A stretch of 64,000 nucleotides of DNA, taken from NCBI RefSeq assembly GCF_008923725.1, contig NZ_WBPF01000005.1:976293-1040292 (forward strand), in the 5' to 3' direction. The notes beneath the pieces are model-generated. The model was given only the letters and a program-made list of their open reading frames with translations, was not told the origin of the DNA and did no database searches. Numbering within the stretch: position 1 is the stretch's first letter; each line of letters begins with the position of its first letter. The DNA is from Bacillus sp. CH140a_4T (GTDB lineage Bacteria > Bacillota > Bacilli > Bacillales > Bacillaceae_G). Below are positions 40,154-49,810 of this stretch, piece after piece. The position numbers and the translations under genes are program-made.

Positions 40154-40376
40154 GCTATTCTTCCCTTCGCTTATATTAGTAAACGTTTTATACATTTATA
40201 TGATAGCTTCCCACGCAAGATTATACAACATGTATCGACAAATATGTTGATATTTTTTTGGTTTTCCATAAAAAAATCAATGATTTCGGGAATGTATGGG
40301 CATTCAATATGACATACTTTTTCATTGTTTTTATTTTAAAAAGAAAGGGAATTATCTGTATATTTATTCATCAATT

Positions 40377-40856
40377 TTAAATTCCATAATGCACAATATA
40401 TCCTTCCCCATTTTTCACTCTACGAAGCAAACGAATAAACGACTGTAAATCTTGGCATACTTTATCTCGATTAAATACGTATCTTTCATATTCTCCATCC
40501 GTATTATTATCATTTTCCCATTGAAATTGTCCTGTCAACTCGATTATTTCTGGCGCTAAAGAAAACATGCTAACGAGCGAACCAAATAACTGTTCTGCTA
40601 TCACTGCCCCTTGCTGTTCTATTTTCGTAATACCATAATAGTGAATTCCGAATCCTTCTTCTCTTTTTGCTGGATAATAAGTCGGAATCCAATGGATGAA
40701 ATCTAATAGATATACGATTAGCTCATCACTTAATACAACACACTCATCTATCGTTGCCTCTTTCTTATATAGAAAACAAAGTTCAATCCAATCTATACCT
40801 TTAAAATCTAATCTTTTTTCATTTGAAACAAATACAAACTCATGCTGTAAAGCCAA
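40377..40856 (-). CDS. Hypothetical protein
   Basis: A 159-residue soluble protein that I do not recognise. Acidic overall, with many aromatic residues (IDWIELCFLYK, FIHWIPTYYPAKREEGFGIHYYGI). The start is a TTG at 40856, six bases after AGGGGGGA; the ATG seven codons upstream has its would-be codons inside that ribosome site and no site of its own. Orphan gene downstream of the phn transporter's terminator and upstream of tkt. Confidence 0.6.
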   Translation of the reverse strand: MALQHEFVFVSNEKRLDFKGIDWIELCFLYKKEATIDECVVLSDELIVYLLDFIHWIPTYYPAKREEGFGIHYYGITKIEQQGAVIAEQLFGSLVSMFSLAPEIIELTGQFQWENDNNTDGEYERYVFNRDKVCQDLQSFIRLLRRVKNGEGYIVHYGI

Positions 40857-40900
40857 ATTATCCCCCCTATTGCTCACATTTATTATTCTTATTATAAAAA

Positions 40901-40921
40901 AAGCACCTTTTATAGGTGCTT
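40901..40921 (-). terminator. Terminator of the phn operon
   Basis: Stem AAGCACCT/AGGTGCTT with T-run on the minus strand, just after the last phnE stop. Confidence 0.75.
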
Positions 40922-40929
40922 AAAATAAA

Positions 40930-41733
40930 TTATACAATTTTCTTCCGTATCGAACTTGAAATATAATCAATGATAATGACCATTAAAATGATGCCCAATA
41001 AAATAATACCCACACGAGACCAATTGCGTGAACTCAGTGCAAAAATTAGAGGCGTACCAATCCCACCTGCTCCAATAACACCTAAAATAGCAGCTGATCG
41101 CACATTAATTTCGAACCTGTATAACGTATACGATAGAAAATCCGGTAATACTTGTGGTAATACTGCATACCAAAGTATTTGAAAACGATTCGCGCCTGTT
41201 GCTATTAACGCTTCCGTCGGTCCCTTATCTATATTTTCAATTCCTTCTGAATATAGTTTTCCTAACATCCCAATAGAGTGTAACCCTAAAGCTAGAACTC
41301 CGGCAAAAGAGCCTGGTCCAACAGCTTTTATAAATAAAAGAGCCATAACTAGTTCAGGAAATGTACGAACAAAACTAAGTACAAATTTTCCAGTTCCTGA
41401 AGTTAATTTCCCACTGCTCATATTCGTTGCTGCCCAAAAAGCGAATGGAACAGATAAAAAGGCAGAAATAAATGTACCTAATATCGCAATTGCCAACGTA
41501 TCAATTAAACCATGTAATAAATCTTCACCATCTGGCAAAGATACATACGACCAATCTGGATTCAATACACCTGTCATAATTGCTTTTGTAATTTCTCCTG
41601 CCGTATCCTTTATACCCTCTAACTGGACTCCTGAAAAAGCCCATACATAAACAAATGCAAGTGCTATAAAAATAAACCAGCGATACATACTCGGTTTCTT
41701 CGGTTTTGGTACGATTAACGTCGTTTTACTCAT
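40930..41733 (-). CDS. phnE: Phosphonate ABC transporter permease PhnE (second copy)
   Basis: A 267-residue permease with six membrane helices and the BPD_transp_1 cytoplasmic loop EALIATGANRFQILWYAVLPQVLPDF. It is the paralogue of the preceding gene; together they form the channel of a PhnCDE-type importer. It overlaps the upstream phnE stop by one base (TAATG). Confidence 0.88.
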   Translation of the reverse strand: MSKTTLIVPKPKKPSMYRWFIFIALAFVYVWAFSGVQLEGIKDTAGEITKAIMTGVLNPDWSYVSLPDGEDLLHGLIDTLAIAILGTFISAFLSVPFAFWAATNMSSGKLTSGTGKFVLSFVRTFPELVMALLFIKAVGPGSFAGVLALGLHSIGMLGKLYSEGIENIDKGPTEALIATGANRFQILWYAVLPQVLPDFLSYTLYRFEINVRSAAILGVIGAGGIGTPLIFALSSRNWSRVGIILLGIILMVIIIDYISSSIRKKIV

Positions 41734-42527
41734 TATAATTTCTCCCGCAACAATGTACTTACATAATCAATTAACAATACAACAACAAGAGTATAGATAA
41801 TAATAGAGGCAGTTTGTTCATATTGTAAAAATCCAAGTGTACGATCATAATATAACCCAATACCGCCTGCCCCTACTAAACCTAAAACAGCTGCCGCACG
41901 TACGTTCACCTCAAATGTATAAAGAACATAGGAGACAAAATGTGCTTTCACTTGCGGAATTACCCCATACACAATCCATTGTACTTTATTTGCTCCTACT
42001 GCTGTCATCGCTTCTAATGGACCTGGATCAATCGATTCAATTGACTCATACAATAATTTTGCCACAAGCCCAATTGAGAAAAAAGTAAGAGCCAAAATAC
42101 CTGGAAGTGGTCCTATTCCAAAAATAGCTACGAAAATTGCCGCTAATAATAAATCTGGTATCGTTCGGATAAAATTTAAAACCAATCGAGCTGGACCGTA
42201 CAAGAATGTACTAGTAAACACATTACTTGCCGCAAATAGTGCCAGTGGAATAGCTAAAATCGCTCCTAAAGTCGTCCCAATAATCGCCATACGTATTGTA
42301 TCTAACATCGCTGTTGTAATAACTTGAAAATAACTCCAATCTGGCGGCACCATCTCTTTTAATAAATCCATCATATTAGGAAAACCAATTACTAGTTTTG
42401 AAAATGATGCGTCGACCTGTACACTACTTCCCCACAACAGTAAAATGACTAGAATAAACGTCAACATATGTTTCAACTTACTCGGCGGCTTCGGTATCGC
42501 TTTCGAATATATCGTCACGTCACTCAT
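41733..42527 (-). CDS. phnE: Phosphonate ABC transporter permease PhnE (first copy)
   Basis: A 264-residue permease of the same family (six helices, EAA loop [26 protein letters not shown]). It overlaps phnC by four bases (ATGA). Two different PhnE subunits are common in Gram-positive phn operons. Confidence 0.88.
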   Translation of the reverse strand: MSDVTIYSKAIPKPPSKLKHMLTFILVILLLWGSSVQVDASFSKLVIGFPNMMDLLKEMVPPDWSYFQVITTAMLDTIRMAIIGTTLGAILAIPLALFAASNVFTSTFLYGPARLVLNFIRTIPDLLLAAIFVAIFGIGPLPGILALTFFSIGLVAKLLYESIESIDPGPLEAMTAVGANKVQWIVYGVIPQVKAHFVSYVLYTFEVNVRAAAVLGLVGAGGIGLYYDRTLGFLQYEQTASIIIYTLVVVLLIDYVSTLLREKL

Positions 42528-43297
42528 TTAACTGCCACCTCTAACAATTCACTTTTCTGCGCTACGTCTCCATAAATTTCAGCAAATTTTTCATCCGTTG
42601 CCTCTTCTACTGAACCGTCAAAAACAATTTCCCCTGCATGTAACCCAATAATGCGTGTCGCATATTGCCTAGCTAAATCAATAGAATGTAAGTTTACAAT
42701 TGTTGTAATTTCAAAATCTTCATTGATTTTTTTCAAATCATCTAATACTTGCTTTGTTGTTAGTGGATCTAACGATGCAACAGGTTCATCTGCCAATATG
42801 ATTTTTGCTTCTTGCGCTAATGCTCTAGCAATCGATACACGTTGCTGTTGTCCTCCTGATAATTCATCCGCTCGCGCATATGCTTTTTCTAAAATATTCA
42901 CCCTTTTTAACGATTGAAAGGCAAGCTCCAAATCTTCTTTTGGAAATAGACCTAACGTTGTACGCAATGTCGAATGATAACCAACACGGCCAGCTAATAC
43001 ATTTTTCAATACCGTTGATCGCTTTACAAGGTTAAAGCTTTGAAAAATCATACCAATATCTCGGCGCATGCGTCGTAAGCCTTTTCCTTTCGCAGCAGTA
43101 ATAGACTCCCCTTCAATCATAATTTCGCCTTCTGTAATCTCATGAAGTCGATTTACCGATCTGAGAAGTGTAGACTTTCCAGCCCCGGACAGCCCTACCA
43201 TTACAACAAATTCACCCTTTTGAATGTTCAAGTTTATATTATTTAATCCTTTTGTACCATTCGGATACACTTTGGAGACATTTCGAAACTCTATCAC
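42524..43297 (-). CDS. phnC: Phosphonate ABC transporter ATPase PhnC
   Basis: A 257-residue ATPase: Walker [11 protein letters not shown]-loop [19 protein letters not shown], signature LSGGQQQR, Walker [13 protein letters not shown] and H-loop His in NLHSID. The Q-loop context and length match PhnC. It starts at a GTG (43297) after AAGGTAGG. Substrate may be phosphonate or phosphite; no C-P lyase or phosphonatase genes lie in the window. Confidence 0.92.
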   Translation of the reverse strand: MIEFRNVSKVYPNGTKGLNNINLNIQKGEFVVMVGLSGAGKSTLLRSVNRLHEITEGEIMIEGESITAAKGKGLRRMRRDIGMIFQSFNLVKRSTVLKNVLAGRVGYHSTLRTTLGLFPKEDLELAFQSLKRVNILEKAYARADELSGGQQQRVSIARALAQEAKIILADEPVASLDPLTTKQVLDDLKKINEDFEITTIVNLHSIDLARQYATRIIGLHAGEIVFDGSVEEATDEKFAEIYGDVAQKSELLEVAVK

Positions 43298-43380
43298 ATA
43301 TCTTACCTACCTTCTATGTATTCAAAACGGCAAACTAACTGAAAACATATCATTCCAGTTAGCTGCCATTTCCATATGTA

Positions 43381-44319
43381 TTATTGCGTTTTTACTTTCT
43401 TTCCATATTCACGAACGATATCAAATTTACTATCATCAGATTTAATATAGCCTTCATGTGAATATACTTCTTTTATGATTTTGTGACCTTCCTCATTCTT
43501 TCCTATTTCAATGAAAGCGTCCTGTAATTTCTTACTCCACTCTGCATCTAAATCAGAACGTACCGAAATCGTATCGTTTGGAATTTTCTCTGTAAATTTC
43601 ACTATTTTCGTTTGATCGAATATATTCGGATAATCTTTTTTCACAATATTACGAGCATCTTGGAATACAACAGCTGCATCTACATCACCATTTAAAAGCG
43701 CAATAAGCGACTGATCGTGACCTTTTAATGTAACAGGTTTCACATCCTTTAGCGGATCAATTCCCTCTTTTAACAATACTGCCGCAGGCCATACATATCC
43801 CGCTGATGACGTTACATCTTGATAACCAATTTTTTTACCTTTTAAATCTTTTACACTGTTAATATTTGAATCTTTCTTAACTACAAACTCAGATTTATAA
43901 AAGTCTACTAAATCTTTTGTAGGAGCTCCTGTTTCATCATCTACTCCAAAACGTTGTGCTTGTAAAATTACGTTTGCAGCCTTTTTCTCATGCGCTAACA
44001 CATACGCTGTTGGGGGTAAAAAGCCTACATCTACTTGCTTAGATGCCATCGCTTCTACAATTGTATTGTAATTCGTTGAAATACTAACTTTGACCGGAAT
44101 ATTTAATTTATCACTTAATAGCTTTTCCAATGGTTTCGCCTTCGCCTCTAGCGTATCTGCATTTTGAGAAGGAACAAATTGAACATTTAAAGTCTTCGGT
44201 ACATAACCTTTTTTCGTATCTTCAGTTTTACTTGCACTTGATTCCTTCGTTCCACAGCCACTTAATAATCCCGCCGCCAGTACAACTGTCGTGCTCATTG
44301 CAAAAACTTTTTTCAACAT
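43381..44319 (-). CDS. phnD: Phosphonate ABC transporter substrate-binding lipoprotein PhnD
   Basis: A 312-residue lipoprotein: signal peptide with lipobox LLSGC (lipidated Cys22), then a type-II binding fold with PSQNADTLEAKAKPLEKLL, VDVGFLPPTAYVLA and DVTSSAGYVWPAAVL, the residues that line the anion pocket in PhnD/PtxB proteins. It is the first gene of the phnD-phnC-phnE-phnE operon and is divergent from a nucleotidase gene. Confidence 0.9.
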   Translation of the reverse strand: MLKKVFAMSTTVVLAAGLLSGCGTKESSASKTEDTKKGYVPKTLNVQFVPSQNADTLEAKAKPLEKLLSDKLNIPVKVSISTNYNTIVEAMASKQVDVGFLPPTAYVLAHEKKAANVILQAQRFGVDDETGAPTKDLVDFYKSEFVVKKDSNINSVKDLKGKKIGYQDVTSSAGYVWPAAVLLKEGIDPLKDVKPVTLKGHDQSLIALLNGDVDAAVVFQDARNIVKKDYPNIFDQTKIVKFTEKIPNDTISVRSDLDAEWSKKLQDAFIEIGKNEEGHKIIKEVYSHEGYIKSDDSKFDIVREYGKKVKTQ

Positions 44320-44403
44320 ATTAATGCCTCCATTTTTATTGTTATAAATTTCCTTCCGTAAACATGAAGAAATATATCACACATTTTTATTAATAATTGC
44401 TTA

Positions 44404-44442
44404 TTTACAGAATCTTTACACATTCTATACATTCTCATTAAA
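44404..44442 (+). promoter_or_regulatory. PhoP-box-like direct repeats upstream of the nucleotidase
   Basis: TTTACA (44404), TTTACA (44415) and TATACA (44426) recur at 11-base intervals, with a weaker ATTAAA at 44437. Bacillus PhoP binds TT(A/C/T)ACA-like repeats with ~5-base gaps on the coding strand upstream of the -10. A -10-like TATGCT follows at 44462-44467. Confidence 0.6.
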
Positions 44443-44502
44443 ATTACCTTCATATATTTGATATGCTTAACTTGTAGATAACAATAGAAAAGGTGAATGA
44501 TA

Positions 44503-46086
44503 TTGAATCAAAATCAAATTGTAACTTTAAACATCTTATTAACAAGTGATATACATGGTACTGTTTATCCAATTCACTACCAAGATAACTCCGAAGCTGA
44601 AATTGGTTTAGCTAAAATTTCTACTCTTATAAAAAAAGAACGTTCCCAAAATAGAAACGTCCTTTTAATTGATAACGGTGACTTCATACAAGGAACACCC
44701 TTCACTTATCATTACGCTACATATGAAAAAGATAAGAAAAATCCAATGTCCTTATTAGCGAACTATTTACGGTATGATGCCGCAGTGATTGGGAATCATG
44801 AATTTAATTATGGAATGGGCGTATTAAACAATGCTATTTCTACTGCGAACTTCCCGTATCTATCAGCAAATATTTTAGATAAAAACAGCAAAGAACCTTA
44901 TTTCGGGAAACCATATATAATAAAACATATTGAATCAAATATAAAAATTGCTATTTTAGGGGTGACAACACATTACATTCCTAATTGGGAACAACCCCAT
45001 CACATTCAAGATTTACAATTTGAAGATGCATTAGAAACAACAAAAAAGTGGGTTTCTTACATTCACGAACACGAGAAACCAGATTTATTAGTCGTAGCGT
45101 ATCACGGAGGATTTGAACGCGATCTACAAACCGGGGTACCGACCGAAGTTTTAACAGGTGAAAACCAAGGATATGCAATGTGTCATGAAATTGAAGGAAT
45201 AGATATTTTACTAACAGGCCACCAACACCGGGAAATCGCTCACACCGTAATAAATGGTGTAACAATTTTACAGACTGGATGCAATGGACACTCCATTGGA
45301 AAAATAACAGTAACATTCAAAAAAACAGAAAAAAAATGGATAAAAAAAGAGAGTTATTCACAATTATTTCCTGTGCAAGGAATTACGGCGGACCAACATA
45401 TTCTTTCCTTAGTTGCCGATTATGAAGAGAAAACACAAAATTGGCTCGATCAACCTATTGGACTAATCTATGGAGACATGCAAATTTCAGACGCTATGCA
45501 AACTCGTTTGCAAGACCATCCTTTTATTGAATTTATAAATAACATACAGATGGATATAGCTAATGTTTCTATTTCTTGTACAAGCTTATTTCATAATACA
45601 TCTCCAGGTTTCCCTGATCATGTAACAATGCGTGACATCGTTTCTAATTATATTTATCCAAATACATTACAAGTAATTAGAATAACTGGAGCAGATATAA
45701 AAGATGCCCTTGAACTCTCTGCTTCTTATTTCACATTAAATGCAGATGGAGATATTATCGTAAACCCTACCTTCATAGAACCAAAGCCGCAACACTATAA
45801 TTACGATATGTGGGAAGGGATTTCGTACGTATTAAACATTTCCAAACCTATTGGCGAGAGAGTAGAATCTTTACAATGCAAAGGCATTCCTCTTAATATG
45901 GATGAAGAATATGAAGTCGTTATGAATAATTATCGCGCTAGCGGCGGAGGAAACTTCTTTATGTTCCAAAATAAGCCCGTAATAAAAGACATACCAACAG
46001 ATATGTCTGAACTGATTGCTAATTATATTTTGAAACATAAAAAGATAGAAGCAACAGTCAATAACAACTGGAAAGTTATTAAATAA
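44503..46086 (+). CDS. 5'-nucleotidase/UDP-sugar hydrolase-family metallophosphoesterase (cytosolic, YunD-like)
   Basis: A 527-residue enzyme. The metallophosphatase domain has TSDIHGTVYP, DNGDFIQG, GNHEFNYG, VVAYHGG and GHQHREI (dinuclear metal ligands); the C-terminal 5_nucleotid_C domain has the substrate-stacking region and RASGGGNFFMF. It would release phosphate from nucleotides. There is no signal peptide, unlike UshA/YfkN, so it probably acts inside the cell. The start is a TTG (44503), eight bases after AAGGTG; the ATG six bases earlier is too close. PhoP-like repeats upstream and the divergent phn operon suggest a phosphate-scavenging locus (inference). Confidence 0.85.
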   Translation: MNQNQIVTLNILLTSDIHGTVYPIHYQDNSEAEIGLAKISTLIKKERSQNRNVLLIDNGDFIQGTPFTYHYATYEKDKKNPMSLLANYLRYDAAVIGNHEFNYGMGVLNNAISTANFPYLSANILDKNSKEPYFGKPYIIKHIESNIKIAILGVTTHYIPNWEQPHHIQDLQFEDALETTKKWVSYIHEHEKPDLLVVAYHGGFERDLQTGVPTEVLTGENQGYAMCHEIEGIDILLTGHQHREIAHTVINGVTILQTGCNGHSIGKITVTFKKTEKKWIKKESYSQLFPVQGITADQHILSLVADYEEKTQNWLDQPIGLIYGDMQISDAMQTRLQDHPFIEFINNIQMDIANVSISCTSLFHNTSPGFPDHVTMRDIVSNYIYPNTLQVIRITGADIKDALELSASYFTLNADGDIIVNPTFIEPKPQHYNYDMWEGISYVLNISKPIGERVESLQCKGIPLNMDEEYEVVMNNYRASGGGNFFMFQNKPVIKDIPTDMSELIANYILKHKKIEATVNNNWKVIK

Positions 46087-46102
46087 CGGATATAATAAAT
46101 AA

Positions 46103-46125
46103 AAAAGATGGGCTTTGCCCATCTT

Positions 46126-46126
<1 letters not shown>
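46103..46126. terminator. Bidirectional terminator
   Basis: Stem AAAAGATGGGC/GCCCATCTTTT with loop TTT between the nucleotidase and ynzC. Confidence 0.8.
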
Positions 46127-46383
<257 letters not shown>

Positions 46384-46410
46384 TCAAAACTGATTATTAT
46401 CATACAATAG

Positions 46411-47097
<687 letters not shown>

Positions 47098-47127
47098 TTA
47101 TAGTGTATCATAAATTCGCCTTTCGTT

Positions 47128-47141
47128 CGAACTTATGTTTG
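47128..47141. promoter_or_regulatory. LexA (SOS) box between yneB and lexA
   Basis: CGAACTTATGTTTG fits the Bacillus consensus CGAAC-N4-GTTYG exactly. It lies in the 141-base divergent intergenic region. Confidence 0.85.
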
Positions 47142-47208
47142 TAGAATGTTTTTTCGCATGTTATACTTATTAATAAGAAAAATGAAAGAAAACGAGGTGT
47201 TAGAAAAC

Positions 47209-47829
47209 ATGGAAAAGTTAACGAAACGCCAGCAAGACATTCTCGACTTTATTAAGCTAAAAGTACAAGAAAAAGGATATCCACCTTCCGTACGCGAAAT
47301 CGGTCAAGCAGTCGGCCTCGCTTCTAGTTCTACAGTGCACGGACATTTATCACGACTAGAAGAAAAAGGATATATTCGACGCGATCCAACAAAACCACGA
47401 GCAATTGAAATTTTAGGTGACAACCGAATGGATACAGAAACACAATCTGTTATTCAAGTTCCAATTGTCGGAAAAGTTACTGCTGGATTACCGATTACAG
47501 CAGTTGAAAGTGTAGAAGATCACTTCCCACTTCCAGCTAGCATTGTTGCTGGAGCAGACCAAGTGTTTATGTTACGTATTTCTGGAGATAGTATGATTGA
47601 AGCTGGTATTTTCGATGGAGATTTAGTTGTTGTTCGCCAACAACAGTCTGCATATAATGGTGAAATTGTAGTCGCTTTAACAGAAGATAACGAAGCAACT
47701 GTTAAACGTTTCTATAAGGAAAAAGACCATTTCCGTCTACAACCGGAAAACTCTTCATTAGAGCCTATCATTTTAAAACAAGTGTCAGTTATCGGCAAAG
47801 TAATTGGCGTATATCGTGATTTACATTAA
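47209..47829 (+). CDS. lexA: SOS repressor LexA
   Basis: A 206-residue LexA of normal length. An N-terminal winged HTH ([33 protein letters not shown] in pieces) binds SOS boxes. The self-cleavage site is Ala92-Gly93 in KVTAGLP; Ser128 ([10 protein letters not shown]) and the Lys in TVKRFY form the dyad. RecA filaments trigger cleavage. The ATG at 47209 begins the conserved MEKLTKRQQ; the longer frame is untranslated leader. A terminator follows. Confidence 0.97.
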   Translation: MEKLTKRQQDILDFIKLKVQEKGYPPSVREIGQAVGLASSSTVHGHLSRLEEKGYIRRDPTKPRAIEILGDNRMDTETQSVIQVPIVGKVTAGLPITAVESVEDHFPLPASIVAGADQVFMLRISGDSMIEAGIFDGDLVVVRQQQSAYNGEIVVALTEDNEATVKRFYKEKDHFRLQPENSSLEPIILKQVSVIGKVIGVYRDLH

Positions 47830-47836
47830 AAATAAT

Positions 47837-47884
47837 AAAAGAAGATAATTACCTTATTTATATACGGTAATTATCTTCTTTTTT
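47837..47884 (+). terminator. Terminator of lexA
   Basis: A 17-base stem AAAAGAAGATAATTACC with its complement and a 12-base loop, followed by T's, just after lexA. Confidence 0.8.
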
Positions 47885-47916
47885 GTATTTTGATAGATTT
47901 TCATACATTCTATTAC

Positions 47917-48720
47917 CTACGAAGGAGTTTCAATCGTCACATCGCCAGCAGCTGTTTTACCGCTAATCTTTTTACTACCATTTCCAATAGTTATATTTTT
48001 ATTTTCTTCATTAAAAATCATTACGTCGCCAGCAGCGCTTTGCCCAGTTATTACTGCATCTTGTGGTTTTTCTAATAAAGTAATATCTACATCCCCAGCA
48101 GTTGAACTTGCCTCTACATCATACTTAGGATCATGATCCACAACATATACATCCCCGCTAGCCGTTTTCGCTGTTACTTTCCCTATTACCTTTTTTAAAT
48201 TCACCTCACCAGCTTTTGTAGACCCCTCCACACTCTTAGCTGTGACATGCTTCAAATCTACTTCTCCAGCAAGTGTCCCAACACTTACACGATCACTTTT
48301 CACATCACTTATTTCTATTTGTCCAGCTGATGAATTTATTTTTATCTCCTGGTAAGAACGTTCTGGTACAAATATAGTCACTGCAGACGTTTGAAACTTG
48401 AAATTGTAAAAAGAAAAATCAAATGAAGCACCTTTTTCTCTTTCCCCAATAATTTTTAATGTGTCACCATCTTCAGCAATACGGATTTCTTGTTTACGTA
48501 CATCTCCTGATTGCTTTACATAAAAAGAAGAATCGGGAGATTTTTGGACAACAATATCCCCAGCATCTAACTTAACTTCTATATTTTTTAGTATTTCATT
48601 TTTAATTACATCTTCTTTATTTCCTTCTTCTGCAGTTTGCACTGCTTTTTCATATGTTTGTGAAATCCCAATTACTCCAATAATGATACAAGCGATTGCT
48701 ACTAACAATATTTTTTTCAT
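47917..48720 (-). CDS. DUF4097 beta-repeat protein
   Basis: A 267-residue protein with one N-terminal membrane anchor or signal (residues 3-21), then an extracytoplasmic DUF4097 domain made of repeated beta turns: INSSAGQIEI, GTLAGEVDL, STKAGEVNL, TASGDVYV, SSTAGDVDI, QSAAGDVMI, KTAAGDVTI. The domain is a repetitive beta structure similar to YvlB-type proteins; function unknown. Last gene of a padR-HAAS-DUF4097 operon. The second tandem ATG (48720) is better spaced from GGGGAG. Confidence 0.8.
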   Translation of the reverse strand: MKKILLVAIACIIIGVIGISQTYEKAVQTAEEGNKEDVIKNEILKNIEVKLDAGDIVVQKSPDSSFYVKQSGDVRKQEIRIAEDGDTLKIIGEREKGASFDFSFYNFKFQTSAVTIFVPERSYQEIKINSSAGQIEISDVKSDRVSVGTLAGEVDLKHVTAKSVEGSTKAGEVNLKKVIGKVTAKTASGDVYVVDHDPKYDVEASSTAGDVDITLLEKPQDAVITGQSAAGDVMIFNEENKNITIGNGSKKISGKTAAGDVTIETPS

Positions 48721-48723
48721 CAT

Positions 48724-49266
48724 CTACTCCCCTTTTATCATTTTGAAGTTCCATATTACATAACGTACGCATAACTTTTTAAACCACTTCGTACTATAAT
48801 GAGCGATAATACATAACAACAAACCTACTCCAACAAACGTTATACTAACGAATATATCCAACCAAATAAAAGTACCCATAAATATTTTTCCAATAACGAA
48901 AAATGGTGTCACTACACTAGCAATCCCACCGACCCAAAAGGAAAATATAAAAGCAATAATTGCAACTAACGGGCCTAATACAATAATGAAATTAAACAAA
49001 CTAAGTCCAATCGCTGCCATAACAGCCCTTGTTATATTCGAAGTAGATGGGTCCTTTTTCATTTCATCAAAGCGATACAAAGCAAGTAAATCTTTCGCAA
49101 TTACTTTCGGCGAGCCAAGACCCTTTATTATTTCCGATTCAGTTTTTCCTTCTTCTTTCCCAAACTGAAAATGCTCTTCATAATCAAATAAAATATCTTT
49201 CCTCTCTTCTTCCGGTAACTTTCTAAGATGACTTGATAATTCTTTAAGAAACTGTTCTTTACTCAT
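48724..49266 (-). CDS. HAAS/DUF1700 membrane protein
   Basis: A 180-residue protein. Residues 1-65 form the helical HAAS signalling domain ([32 protein letters not shown] in pieces), followed by three or four membrane helices. HAAS proteins are almost always encoded with PadR-like regulators and are thought to modulate them; that is family context. It overlaps padR by 8 bases and ends next to the DUF4097 start. ATG 49266 follows GGGGTGG. Confidence 0.85.
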   Translation of the reverse strand: MSKEQFLKELSSHLRKLPEEERKDILFDYEEHFQFGKEEGKTESEIIKGLGSPKVIAKDLLALYRFDEMKKDPSTSNITRAVMAAIGLSLFNFIIVLGPLVAIIAFIFSFWVGGIASVVTPFFVIGKIFMGTFIWLDIFVSITFVGVGLLLCIIAHYSTKWFKKLCVRYVIWNFKMIKGE

Positions 49267-49582
49267 CCCATTCCACCCCTTCAATAATTTCTTGTACGCC
49301 TTTTGCAAAATCACGCCACTCTGTTACTAACAAATTCAGTTGCGTTTCCCCTTGCTCCGTTAGTTGATAATATTTACGAGGCGGCCCCTCCGTAGATTCT
49401 TTCAAATACGTTTGAAAATATCCTTCTTTCGTTAAACGACGTAATAAAGGATACACTGACCCTTCCGATATTAAAAATTTATTTGAGATTTGCTGAACAA
49501 GTTCATAACCGTAACAATCCTTACGTTTTACAAGTGCTAAAACACACAGTTCTAACACGCCTTTTTTAAACTGAACGTTCAA
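49259..49582 (-). CDS. PadR-family transcriptional regulator
   Basis: A 107-residue winged-helix repressor: [41 protein letters not shown] and [13 protein letters not shown] are the standard PadR blocks. It heads a three-gene operon encoding membrane/envelope proteins. Of two in-frame TTGs, the second (49582) is spaced better from AAAGGGGGA. Its promoter (TTGCAA-N17-TATATT) contains an inverted ATAC/GTAT motif, so autoregulation is likely. Confidence 0.88.
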   Translation of the reverse strand: MNVQFKKGVLELCVLALVKRKDCYGYELVQQISNKFLISEGSVYPLLRRLTKEGYFQTYLKESTEGPPRKYYQLTEQGETQLNLLVTEWRDFAKGVQEIIEGVEWDE

Positions 49583-49640
49583 GCTCAATCCCCCTTTCTC
49601 ATTCCAGTACTATTCAATACACGGTACCTGTTATACCCAT

Positions 49641-49669
49641 AATATACCACTTAGTATTATTCATTGCAA
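49641..49669 (-). promoter_or_regulatory. Promoter of the padR operon
   Basis: Minus-strand TTGCAA (49664-49669) and TATATT (49641-49646), spacer exactly 17. ATAC-N6-GTAT (49644-49657) sits across the -10 and spacer and could be the PadR operator. Confidence 0.65.
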
Positions 49670-49711
49670 GGTACTCATTTATATTTACTCCCTAAATGTA
49701 GAAAACGTACA

Positions 49712-49765
49712 AATAAAAGCCTAAATAATGTCCTGTTATAACTGGCCATCACTCAGGCTTTTATT
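49712..49765 (-). terminator. Terminator of the lasso-peptide operon
   Basis: Perfect 11-bp arms AATAAAAGCCT/AGGCTTTTATT around a 32-base loop, 46 bases after the last lasso gene. Confidence 0.6.
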
Positions 49766-49810
49766 CGATTCGAACTGTATGAATACAAAAATTCATTCAC
49801 TCTTTCCCCT

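Noticed and set aside
47142-47165. Second SOS box near lexA (GAATGTTTTTTCGC)
   Set aside because: The arms do not fit CGAAC-N4-GTTYG.
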